In this document: one piece after another, positions 1-9,508 of the stretch
How the letters are laid out: every line of letters begins with the position of its first letter
Position numbering within the stretch: the stretch's first letter is position 1
Origin: Lateolabrax maculatus
Lineage: Eukaryota; Chordata; Actinopteri; Acropomatiformes; Lateolabracidae
DNA: 64,000 nucleotides
Direction of reading: 5' to 3'
NCBI GenBank assembly: GCA_031216445.1
Contig: CM062206.1
Location: forward strand, 6,146,001 to 6,210,000
Made by a program: the position numbers and the translations under genes
The notes under the pieces: model-generated
The model's input: the letters and a program-made list of their open reading frames with translations, nothing else
Told to the model about the DNA's origin: nothing
The model's database searches: none

Positions 1-1262
1 TTTTTTTTACTCGCTGCTAAAAAAAAAAAAAAAGTCCTTTCATGGTGGAGAAATGTAATCGTCACATACGCCTTATCTGCATTTGACAGTTCAAGCTTTT
101 TCCATTAAATTTAGTTAAACACTCCTGCAGTGAGGCATGTTTTTGGTGATGACTAAAGCTCTCGGTCAGGGGTGAAGGCATGTCACACAGTGAGAGTTTG
201 CACTTTGTGGTCAGCCAGAGTGTTAAACGCAGTGCAAAAAGTGTGACTTGAAGTGAGGCTGCAGACGAGAGAATACTGACGGATGGAGGTCAGCAGGTGC
301 GAGAGTACAAGATGGTTGTGTTATATGTTGCAACACAGTGAACAAGCCTACTTTCTAAACACGTGAACAATCACACATTTTTTTAGGTTTATTTTTATTA
401 GGATGCCTTCCTATTTACAAATCTGATAATACAGTATTATTTTTCAATGTGTTAAATGTGTGTGGTTAGGCAGGAATAAACAACTCTGAGTTTGTTAGAA
501 GTTAAAGCGGATCTGTAAAGTTCCTGTTGGCTGTATCACATCTACAGTTGGATGTGGTTTGGTTTGTGGAGAACAAAAATGTCATTTCTGTGTTGGAACT
601 GTCGACTTAGAGGGAACAGGAGACCTTTTTGTACTCTTCTCTATTCCATTTACTGGGCTGATTATGTGTCAATGTAAGTTTATGAACCCTTAAATTTGTT
701 TAAATAAACTCTGTTTTCCTGTGTGTTTGTGTGTGTGCGTGAGGGTGTTTTCCCTTTGTTAAACATAAATTACGTTTGGACTGTGACTGATGTAATAAAG
801 TTTTTTTTTTTTACTATGACTTAAAGCTTGAGTTTACAAATGACATTTCTGTGAATAAATTCATTTGGAAAAAGATGTGGGGTTTCATTGCTGCCTTTGC
901 AGTTAAGGTCAGGAGCAGATCTCCATCAAACCTGTGATAGATGCCATAGACCTGCTGTTAGCATGTTAATACGGGGCCAGGCCTATACTTTAAATGTATT
1001 CCTCTTTTTATGTATTTTGTTGGTGTTTAGTTTTCCACTATATTGTATTTCACTATTACGTAGCATCTGTTATCAGTGCAGATGTCTTAACCACAGTTGT
1101 TGCTCATCAATATCATTTTGTTTGGTTTGTTTTGACTCGGAAGTTTGTCACTTGGTCATATTGTGATGATGTCATTTTTGTTTTGTTTTTTCAGTGTGTT
1201 TACAGTACCACCGCAAGGTTTGAGCCAAATGAAATCTTAACGAATAAAGTCTTGCAAGTCTG
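1..1262 (+). other. Possible 3' UTR/3' end of an upstream plus-strand gene
   Basis: No convincing coding exon is visible here. The plus strand carries four AATAAA hexamers at 703-708, 794-799, 854-859 and 1243-1248. The first is followed by a long GT-rich stretch, and the last by a GT- and T-rich stretch, the usual downstream element of a poly(A) site. This pattern suggests the tail of a gene whose body lies left of the window. In other vertebrates the next plus-strand gene on this side is ADAD1, beyond IL2 and IL21, but nothing in the sequence identifies the gene. Confidence 0.35.
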
Positions 1263-3205
1263 AAAAATTGCCAAGTGCACTGTTGCTGTGAATTTTTTCC
1301 AACTGTGGCATGTGAGTGACTTCAAACAATCATCAGCCATCTTTCTTTTAGTTTTCTCACTGCTGAGACGCCAGTGAAAGTTAACGACATGAGGTAAAAG
1401 CTCTGCTCATGTATTATGATCACCTAAGCATTTGTTTTTTAAACTGTTACACTATCTGACAGATTAATTGAGTCCCGTCTTAATAATGTAGTTTACTTCC
1501 TACTCCCACTTGCAGTAGTATGATTTCCTACACTGCGGTCTCCCTTAAGCGAACAGTTTGCATTTCCGGGGCGAGTGGGTGTGAGGTTGAAAGTTTGCAT
1601 GCAACCTGTACACATATTGGCATGTTGCAGGACTTTGTTAATTGTTTGACAAAAATCTGCTTGATATACATAAAAGTGTAGTCCACTATTTTATAACCAA
1701 GCCGGAACAAGGACAAATGAAGGTGATTTTCTGTGGTTTGAGAAAAGCAAGCGTGCTCGATATTACCGTAAGTGCACAGGAAGATTACCAAGAGGGTGTG
1801 GGTGGGGGATCGCCTGTTTTGGTCCTGTTCACCGGCACCGCAGCAGTGGTGACACAGCTTGTTTATAATGATTGATTAATTTTTCACAGTCATCACTATG
1901 GAATTAAAATATCTCACCAGTAGACTTAGTTATGTTCAAAATAAAAATGTAGAATTCAGATCTACTTGATATTGTTGGGCAAATTATTTACCTTGGTCAA
2001 ACTTCTAGTTAAAAGAAGAAAGAAAGAAGAGAAATTTGCCTTCGTCTGGTGGAGCACAGCATAATTTAAAGTACCATTTCCGGCTGTGGGAAACGGTTAA
2101 AATGGTTAAAGTGCGGGGCAGGTGATATTTAGATTCCAACAAATATGACTTTCAAAGGGCAAAACTTTTTTTTTTCTTTTTCCTGCTGCATTTATGACTT
2201 ATTTTTTTCCAAATTAAAGACGTCTATCAGTAATTAATTGTAACCAGAACACATAAAAATGGGCGTTATTGTTCAGTGACTGATCAGTGATCTGATTAAA
2301 CCACTCAGAAAAATAATGCTTGTGTTTAATTTCTGATCTGAGTGATCACACCCACGGTTCCTTTTTCTTTATATAAACAGTGAAAAGCTTTACTTCATTG
2401 CACTGATTCATTAGGCCTGACTACATGTAAAGAGTCACGTAACTGGCTATTTTTCTGTTTTATGAAGTTCTGTGAAACTGCCACACACTAGATTACATTT
2501 TGATAATTTGAGTCCCCTGAAATCTGATGATTCCAGTCCCTGTAAATTCAACAGAGCAAAATGAACTTGTCTGCATCCCTTGCTGCAATGTACCAACTAG
2601 TTAAGAACACAAAGAAACAGCTAAAAATGAACATCGGCTGACAGGAGGGCTGCTGGTAATCACATGTCAAAATCCTTGCAAAACGTGCTTAAATGATACA
2701 TTTTTCATTTATTTGTTTGTTTAATTTAATTTTAAAACAGGGTTTTGTTCGTCGGACTAAAAAAGTAATATTAAGATATAACTTGTGTTATTTTTACTGT
2801 GTTAAATTGTAATAGGCATTTGTAATTTATTGACAAAATGATTTAAACCTAAATAATAAAAAAACTATGACATATTCTATAGAATAATGTCATAGTGAAA
2901 ATAAGTGTCAGCTGCAGCCGCACTTGCTGACTGATTTCAGTCCTGTTAAACCACACTGTAATTTATTTGGAAGAGGACTGAGACTTTAAATTGTATTGTT
3001 CTCACCAGCCCAAATTAACTGAATTAAAGGGTAGAAAGAAAGCCCAACATGATTAATGTCATTAAAGTAAAACCAATAAACCGAGCCTTTGTAATTGAGA
3101 CAAAAAAACACAGCAACTCCTTCTGACACCACGCATTTTAAAACTGTGAAACACTGAACACACATGGTTGTTGAAAAACTTGAAGACTATAAGCTTCTAT
3201 ATCGG

Positions 3206-3211
3206 TATATA

Positions 3212-3266
<55 letters not shown>
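3206..3266. repeat. (TG)n-(TA)n microsatellite
   Basis: A GT dinucleotide tract passes directly into a long AT dinucleotide tract. It lies in the spacer left of cetn4 and is likely length-polymorphic. Confidence 0.9.
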
Positions 3267-3269
<3 letters not shown>

Positions 3270-3353
3270 CAAAATCTGTTCATCTGAAGTTCTTTACTTC
3301 AGGTACTGAAGTTCACCAATCCAGTTCTTAAATGCCCCTTTAGACCAAGCTAA

Positions 3354-3369
3354 CCCCCCCCCCCCCCCC
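3354..3369. repeat. Poly(C) tract, 16 bases
   Basis: An uninterrupted run of sixteen C on the plus strand. The length may be inaccurate because such runs are error-prone in sequencing. Confidence 0.85.
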
Positions 3370-5828
3370 ATAGTTGTGCACACCTGATCTACGCAAATGT
3401 TTAAAGGTGATTGGTTAAGGCGTGGAAACGGATCTCCCCAAACAGGTCAGGCTTTAAAATGTCAGGTGTGTCAGGTGTGCAACGGTAATTTATGAAAAAC
3501 CCCACCTGAATAAAAGGCTTGAGGGCTACGATTAGAATCTATACAAAGTGACACCTTCATCTGTTCCCGTCACTTACATACACGGCAGCATATGGCAAAT
3601 GGCTTTCAGTGCTGTGGTTACAAAGGTTTCTGTGACAAGTTTCCTCTACGTTGTATTCAGAGATTGGAATAAAAAAGAAAATGCTAACAAAACATTCTTA
3701 CTGGTTTGTGATTAACATATTTGCCACATTAAAACAATAAACCAATGTGTAAAATGCATGAAAAACAGTGAGTAGATTATAGTATATATTGATTACATAC
3801 CACGCTATTTCAGAAACACTGGCTTTCTCATCATACTGTAACAAATCAGAAGATAGAACCGCTATGAAATAATGTCTTAAAGCTATTTCACAGATATGCC
3901 TGAGGTTAAAAAGCAAACATACCACTGATGCAGTCCTTCTTTGCTTCTTCTAGGTGCAATGACGGTTATTTGTCTGCAACTTGTCTTACTAAAAGGGGGC
4001 TTGTGATAATAGGTTGCCTACATAATGGTGACACATCCTTGACCTTTAAGAGTTAATAATATTATCATCTTTTACCAGCAACGACCAGAGCTGCAGCACT
4101 TTGTTGTTTTGTAAATTCATCATTTTATGGGAAAAGAAATACAGAAGCGGAGCAGTGGGAGTATTGAACAGACTGTGTGATGTGAATGCTGTTTAACCAC
4201 AACAGTAGGGGAATAACACTCAGCTGAGGGGCTGTGAACATATTAAAGGCCATGAAACTGCCACTGCAGAAAAACATCAAACTCCAATTGGAAAGTTTTG
4301 TTCTAAAATCAAACATTCACAGTTTGAACACCTACTCTTCCAAAATGACTGCTCCATGCAGATAAAGCACCCTCTCCTTTTTTAATGTTAAAGCAATGAG
4401 TCTTTCACATAAACATGTAAGGTTTTAAATTATTAATGAATTTAGCAGTATCTTATTTAGTGTTTTAGGATTAAGGTGTTTTTTGTGCTGCACAGCTGTT
4501 GAAACCCACGAGAAACATGTGATTTGAAATGACCACCTGCTGGCACAGTGAATTAAGGTTTCTTGGGTACAGTAAGTGATGCGCCCAAAGAGTAATTTTT
4601 CCACAATATCAGGACATAATTCATTACTTTTGTAATTGTCTGTGTCCACACAAAGCACGCCTCAGCACTGCTGTTCAGCTCTCACCTGCTGTGCGGTGTA
4701 CTTTGAACTCCGAGAAGGTGGATGGATTTGAGTCATAGGGGGTAACATAAAATGCACCTTTGAAATATTGGCCTTGTGATTTGGCTCATCTATATCAATT
4801 CCTAGTTTCAGCTCAGCAGATAAACAAAATGAAAGGAATCCATATAAATTCCATATTCTAGCCCTTTAATTTGGTTCAAAGTGAAGATTATTGTCTTCAA
4901 TAAATCAGAAAGCCTATAAATGTATCTTAGGTTTAAGAAAATACAAATTACTTTATAAAAAAAACTATGATCATTACCATTAACATCTTGAGGATCTAGT
5001 GTGTGAAAGTTACGATTTTTTTAAATCTACGATTCTTTATATGTGCTGATATTTCTCTTTTTATGTCGTTAAACATTTTATATGCGGAATATTTTTCAAA
5101 AAAATGGATATCTCATCTCAGGACAACACTTTTCATATTTTCCACCTGATGCTCCCTCGCTGTCTAGAACAGGTTATCAGAACTTTCACAATCAGTGGCA
5201 AGCATCCTCAAAATAATAAACAGCCGTCTAACGGCTCGGAAAAACACGTCACTACAGTATCCTGTTTATTTTAACAAGGTATGTCGTTTTGGTCAAAACC
5301 AGACTTTCGCTGTATATAACAATTAATCAGCAGGAGCATCTTTCCCATAAGATGATCAGAACATGTAGACATCAGACAGTGTTGCACTGTATCTTCTACA
5401 GTCGATGACAAAGCATGAAGTGAGAGTGACTTTTACTGAGCAACTCATCTCATGTTCACGCTTGTCATTTCTGTCTACAGTAACATACTTCAGGTTAGTC
5501 AACATTAACTTAGTCATATGACTTTCACTGTCTGCTCCCCGACATCTGACCATTATTGACATGCATTGCTTTGCAGAATGTACTGAAATCAACTAAACTG
5601 AGAATTTCAAAACGACAACTCGTACTTTTACAGTTACTGCCCAAGGTTTCTAAAAAGCCATTATGAGACATTGTGAATCTAAAGGGAGCATTTCTTATAT
5701 GCACATGGAAACAAACTCTTGCAATTCGACACTGTGTGTTTGTATGCAGTTTAAATACAGTACTGACACTGAGAAACCAAAGGCACATGTAAAAGTAACA
5801 CGAGACGAATCAACTATGATGAAAAATA

Positions 5829-5887
5829 TTTATTTGTGTTGCATTATAGAAAAATCTGCAAACATACAGTATGTTAAAATATTTATT
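5829..5887 (-). terminator. cetn4: cetn4 poly(A) signals
   Basis: Two minus-strand AATAAA hexamers, read as TTTATT on the plus strand at 5882-5887 and 5829-5834, lie about 115 and 170 bases downstream of the cetn4 stop codon. They are the first canonical signals after the stop and predict a short 3' UTR. Confidence 0.65.
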
Positions 5888-5998
5888 TACACACAAACAA
5901 ATCTGCCTAAAAAAGCTACTGTTTAAGCTGTTCTGACAGAATCAAAAGTGAATCTTAAAAAAAGGTCCCAGATCAAGACTGTAACACACTCAACAGGT

Positions 5999-8589
5999 TC
6001 AGTAAAGATTGGTCTTCTTCATTATCCTCAAGAACTCCTGCTCGTTGACCTCACCGTCGCCATCTCTGTCTGCCTCGTCGATCATCTCCTAAAAGTGCAA
6101 TATCAAAAAGGTTACAAGTCAGTCCGGCACTGAAAGCTACGCTTCATACATCACATGTGACGGACCGGAAAAACCCTCAGCCTCACTTGGACTGACAGCG
6201 CATGTCGTACAGAGCATCTCTGTGCCCAATTCCTCAAAAACAAGCGATCTAAAGCAACAACAATGTGCTGTTATAATATCATGTGTAAGAACATAACTGC
6301 ACAAGGGGAACTAGGAAATGAGAGAGAAGAGGAACAAGTATCAAGTCTTGTTTGTAGTAAGGTTGGGTATAATGTAAGGTTATGTAACGCACCAGGGATG
6401 AGAAATAAAATCTATTATTAGTACCTCTTCTTTGATTCTGAATATTGTTTTGTCTATCAAAAATTAAGTACAATTATTTCTAACCTCCTGAAATATAAAT
6501 GCATTGCTTTATTTTCTGCTACAATTATCACAGAGTGGTAACATTTCAGTGGCTTGTACATTTGTCTGCAACAGCCACTTCCCTCGGTGATCAACATTTT
6601 ATTTTTTCCTACTTCAAATAAATTCTATAAACCATCCACCACAGACAGTGGACAGAAAAGTGTGTTCCTAAAAATACTGCACCATATTCCGTGCAAAGAG
6701 ATACAAAAGATACCTAGTGCACGCATACTATGCAAAGGAACAATATCGGAAACTAGCACACTACTGAAACTTCTCTCAAACATGAGAGCAGATGGAGGAA
6801 AATAAACCATCTTCTCAGTATGATTAGAAAAAAAAAAGAAAAAAAAAAAACATGTTTAAACATTTGCCACGGGTTAAAAATGTATTTGTCGTGTTCAACC
6901 TTGGGGCACCCAGAGACTGCATCAAGAATTGTAAAACAGAAACTATAAACAGAATGTCTCGACGAGGTTATAGGTTTCATTTAAATAATGAACCTGAACT
7001 CTCTCTCAAAATAAAAGAAAGGGAACATATTAGCAGAACAGCCAATGAGTTGTACATGAATGCACCAGTCAATCCACAAATGCAAAGTGCTCGAAGGACG
7101 CCTGTCGCCAGATTGTGACACTTTCTAGACACATACTGAGGGGGAGGGACTCTACGTGGAAGTGCCCCAAAAACCAATTATACATATAGAACATGGGCAA
7201 CACTGCATGGCATGTGAGGCTAGAATACCTGTAATTCTTCATCTGTGAGGGTTTCACCCAGCTCCTTGGCGACTCTCTTGAGATTTTTGAATGAGATTCT
7301 TCCCGTGCAGTCGTCATCAAACAGCCGAAAAGCTTTCATTATTTCTTCTTTGGAGTCCTTTTCACTCTATTAACAATAAAACACATGATGATTGACGCAT
7401 TACAGCTTCAGTTTACAAGTTTTCAAAAAACGAATGCAGTTTCTGTGATTGTTAAAAAAAAATGGAGGGTATTTTGCATAATTTGTACTTGTCCATGAAA
7501 TCAAAACATTGGATTCCACAGTGAGAGATTTAAAGGGAATTTGTTTCTGGGATACTGTTAATTTTAGGAGCAATATGCAACCAAATGTGATGAGATGACA
7601 GACACAGTACCTTTATAAATAGCCAAACATAGTCTTTCCAAAGCTAGAAATGACCATTTTCGAATTGTAAGTCCTTTCCAGGTTTATCCCACAAACACAG
7701 ACTTTATTTATCCCACACTGGGGAAATTCACTTGTTAGAGCAGCAGAAACAAACAAGTGGAAAATACAAAATATAAAGAATAAAGGAATGAATAATTCAA
7801 ATCTAAAAATAATATCTACAGAAATATACACCTTTTACTAAAATGTAAATATGTAACACTATGTACACATGGAGCAGCTTATGGCATTGTAGGTGAAAAC
7901 AGTGCAGTAAAGACATAAAGTATTGCAGGCGCATATGTTTATGCACTCACCATTTTCAGGGTCATCATACTGAGAAAGTCATTAAAGTCAATTGTTCCAG
8001 AGCACTCTTTATCAATGTCTGCAATCATCTTCTTGATTTCCTCTTTCTTTGGTTCAAACCCAAGAGCTCTCATGGCAACCTGTGGCACAGACACACAACA
8101 AATCTGTCTGTAACCAGGGGGTTTCTGTTTACCTACACATGCACCTGATCTGATCTGATCCGTACTAAACCAGGAACCAACCTTCAGCTCCTTCACGTCT
8201 ATTGTCCCAGTGCCATCCGTGTCGAACAGATCAAAAGCCTCCTTGATTTCTTGCTTTTGCTCCTCGGTCAGTTCGATTTTGTGACCTGTCTTTTTCCTCT
8301 GGCCGGCCGAGGAAGCTGGTTTTCGGTAACCTGAAGCCTGAAAACAGACACGAGGCGGACAGTAAGCAGGTGCAGCAGAGAGAACCACGGGAGAGGCTTT
8401 TTTCTCACCTTTTAATCAACTGTTTCTACCATGGCAGCTAACGTTAGCTCCCACGCTGCTACCCGAAACCAAACAGAAACACGTTGTTTTTTTAACCGTG
8501 CACCAGTTTTTCATGTCAAATCCCGCAGCTTCCTACAGAGTTAATACAGCGTACATTTCATATGAGACATTAATATGAAAACTCACCAT
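5999..8589 (-). CDS. cetn4: Centrin 4 (EF-hand basal body/centriole protein)
   Basis: Five coding exons join in phase: 8589-8587 (the ATG alone), 8337-8182, 8079-7951, 7366-7229 and 6088-5999 (stop TGA). They give 171 aa, the usual centrin length. All junctions are GT-AG. The protein has a short basic N-terminus (MASGYRKPAS) and four EF-hands. Loop 1 is DTDGTGTIDVKE and loop 4 is DRDGDGEVNEQE, both canonical. Loop 2 (DKECSGTIDFND) has Cys where centrins usually have Gly and ends in Asp. Loop 3 (DDDCTGRISFKN) lacks the Glu at position 12 and is probably a weak Ca2+ binder, as in other centrins. The C-terminal KKTNLY matches the family tail. Centrins act in centrioles, basal bodies and the transition zone. 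The cetn4 rather than cetn2 name rests on its position beside bbs12, where human has CETN4P. It shares a divergent promoter with bbs12. Confidence 0.95.
7655..7930. repeat. LINE 3'-tail-like teleost repeat in cetn4 intron 3
   Basis: The segment begins with a motif like TTTATTTATCCCACACTGGG followed by GAAATTCACTTGTTA, then a run of A-rich words. Similar phrasing is common in interspersed repeats of teleost genomes, as I recall, probably tails of non-LTR retrotransposons. Family and exact ends cannot be fixed by eye. Confidence 0.4.
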
Positions 8590-8803
8590 TTAAACAGATG
8601 AATCAGCCTGGAAAGCTTCGACGGTGTTTTTGATAATCGGATGTCAACAAAACAAGCAGCAACGGCTGTATTGTTGTCAGCCAAATGACGCGGGTGGTAG
8701 CCAATAGAAACCACGGAAGCACCGTGACGCGGCCGCAGTAGCCAATCGCGCAGAGGGATGGGCGGGCTCCGAGGGCGTCCGCCAATGGTTGACATCGTTT
8801 CTT

Positions 8804-8816
8804 GTCTCCCAGCAAC
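8804..8816 (+). promoter_or_regulatory. RFX X-box
   Basis: GTCTCCCAGCAAC fits the X-box consensus RYYNYY-N1-3-RRNRAC with a one-base spacer. It lies between two ciliary genes, about 215 bases upstream of the cetn4 ATG exon and 75 bases before the likely end of bbs12 exon 1. Confidence 0.6.
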
Positions 8817-8827
8817 CGGGAAACAAG

Positions 8828-8838
8828 GCGCATGCGCA
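8828..8838. promoter_or_regulatory. NRF1-type site
   Basis: GCGCATGCGCA is the near-perfect palindrome recognised by NRF1, a common activator at CpG promoters without a TATA box. It lies 11 bases from the X-box. Confidence 0.55.
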
Positions 8839-8841
8839 GTG

Positions 8842-8904
8842 TTGGCCCGCCGCAGCAGCTGGTCAGTGGCAGCAGATTCAGCCTCCATCCATGTTTACAT
8901 TCAG
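8842..8904 (+). other. bbs12: Probable 5' non-coding exon of bbs12 (3' part)
   Basis: A good donor (TTCAG then GTAACA) ends this stretch at 8904, just downstream of the promoter elements. A good acceptor lies at 9493, ten to twelve bases before the bbs12 start codon. Human BBS12 likewise has its whole coding region in one exon after a non-coding exon. The start of the exon is unknown. The exon contains an ATG at 8891-8893, which after splicing would open an eight-codon upstream frame. Confidence 0.45.
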
Positions 8905-9500
8905 GTAACACTTCATTACGCTTTATGGGTAGATAGAGTTTGTTTTGCAGACGCATCTTTTGGAGAAACCTCCTGTGGTTTTAGTTCCCTTCGGCCTCGT
9001 TGTTGACAGGCTGAATTTAGAAGCAAAGTAGTTTTTTTTCCTCTTAAGACATTAGCTTTGTAGCTTAGCTCGCAAGCTGTTGCCTGAGTGGTTTACAGGC
9101 TGATTGTAAGTCTGTCGAGCTGTATCTCTCATTACTGTTGCGTTTGTTTTATATGACGATGGGCCATATTTTATAAGCTGATCGCATGTTTTTTGTATGT
9201 TATAACAGAATCTGTAGGGTAACTTGTTACTATAGATGTCATATAAATGTAATACAGTACAATGTTTCAATGTTTTCACGTTTGTGATTAATAAAGTAAA
9301 TAAAAAAAAAAATAAAAAAAATGTTCCTCTCTAAAATGTGGTGAAGTAGAAGAATAAAGGACTGTTAAAGTATGTGAACACAAACCATGTTATCTTTGCA
9401 GTTTTACTAATAAAGAAGATTTTAAAAATTGGGTGGGTTACCAGGTGAAAGGTGAACAAACATAAAACTCTTCTTGTCCTTTTTACAATTCAGGTATCTC

Positions 9501-9508
9501 ATGTAATG
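9501..9508 (+). promoter_or_regulatory. bbs12: AUG-stop element overlapping the bbs12 start codon
   Basis: The sequence reads ATG TAA in one frame (9501-9506), and the A of that stop is the first base of the bbs12 ATG (9506-9508). A ribosome initiating at the first AUG would stop at once, one base into the true start. Such minimal upstream frames can hold ribosomes or force reinitiation. The effect here is inference. Confidence 0.5.

Larger units (their letters stand above)
1263..5820. other. Intergenic spacer, no gene recognised
   Basis: This is AT-rich sequence with only short open frames (under 90 codons) that match no family I know. It holds a (TG)n/(TA)n microsatellite at about 3206-3266 and a 16-base C run at 3354-3369. 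In tetrapods and some fish, IL21 and IL2 sit on the minus strand just beyond CETN4. I looked for short cytokine-like exons on the minus strand and could not support any. Rapidly evolving cytokine exons could be missed by eye. Confidence 0.5.
8640..8890. promoter_or_regulatory. Divergent cetn4/bbs12 promoter (CpG-rich)
   Basis: The two genes are head to head, with 916 bases between their start codons. The GC- and CpG-rich core holds three CCAAT boxes, all on the plus strand, at 8701-8705, 8742-8746 and 8782-8786 (spacing 41 and 40). It also has an X-box match GTCTCC-C-AGCAAC at 8804-8816 and an NRF1-type palindrome GCGCATGCGCA at 8828-8838. There is no obvious TATA box. X-boxes bind RFX factors and mark ciliary genes, which suits both products. 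Transcription start sites are inferred, not seen. Confidence 0.75.

Noticed and set aside
4425..4658. A minus-strand 77-codon frame with several cysteines near cetn4, considered as an IL2/IL21 exon
   Set aside because: No signal peptide, no recognisable cytokine motif and no splice pattern supporting a multi-exon gene.
7939..8388. A single long frame spanning two cetn4 exons and the intron between them
   Set aside because: It reads through the intron by chance. The spliced model gives the correct centrin sequence, and the start used by this frame lies in intron 1.
8583..8956. Overlapping minus-strand frames of 101 and 117 codons in the cetn4/bbs12 promoter
   Set aside because: CpG-rich promoter sequence often stays open by chance. 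The cetn4 start codon is fixed by the centrin alignment.
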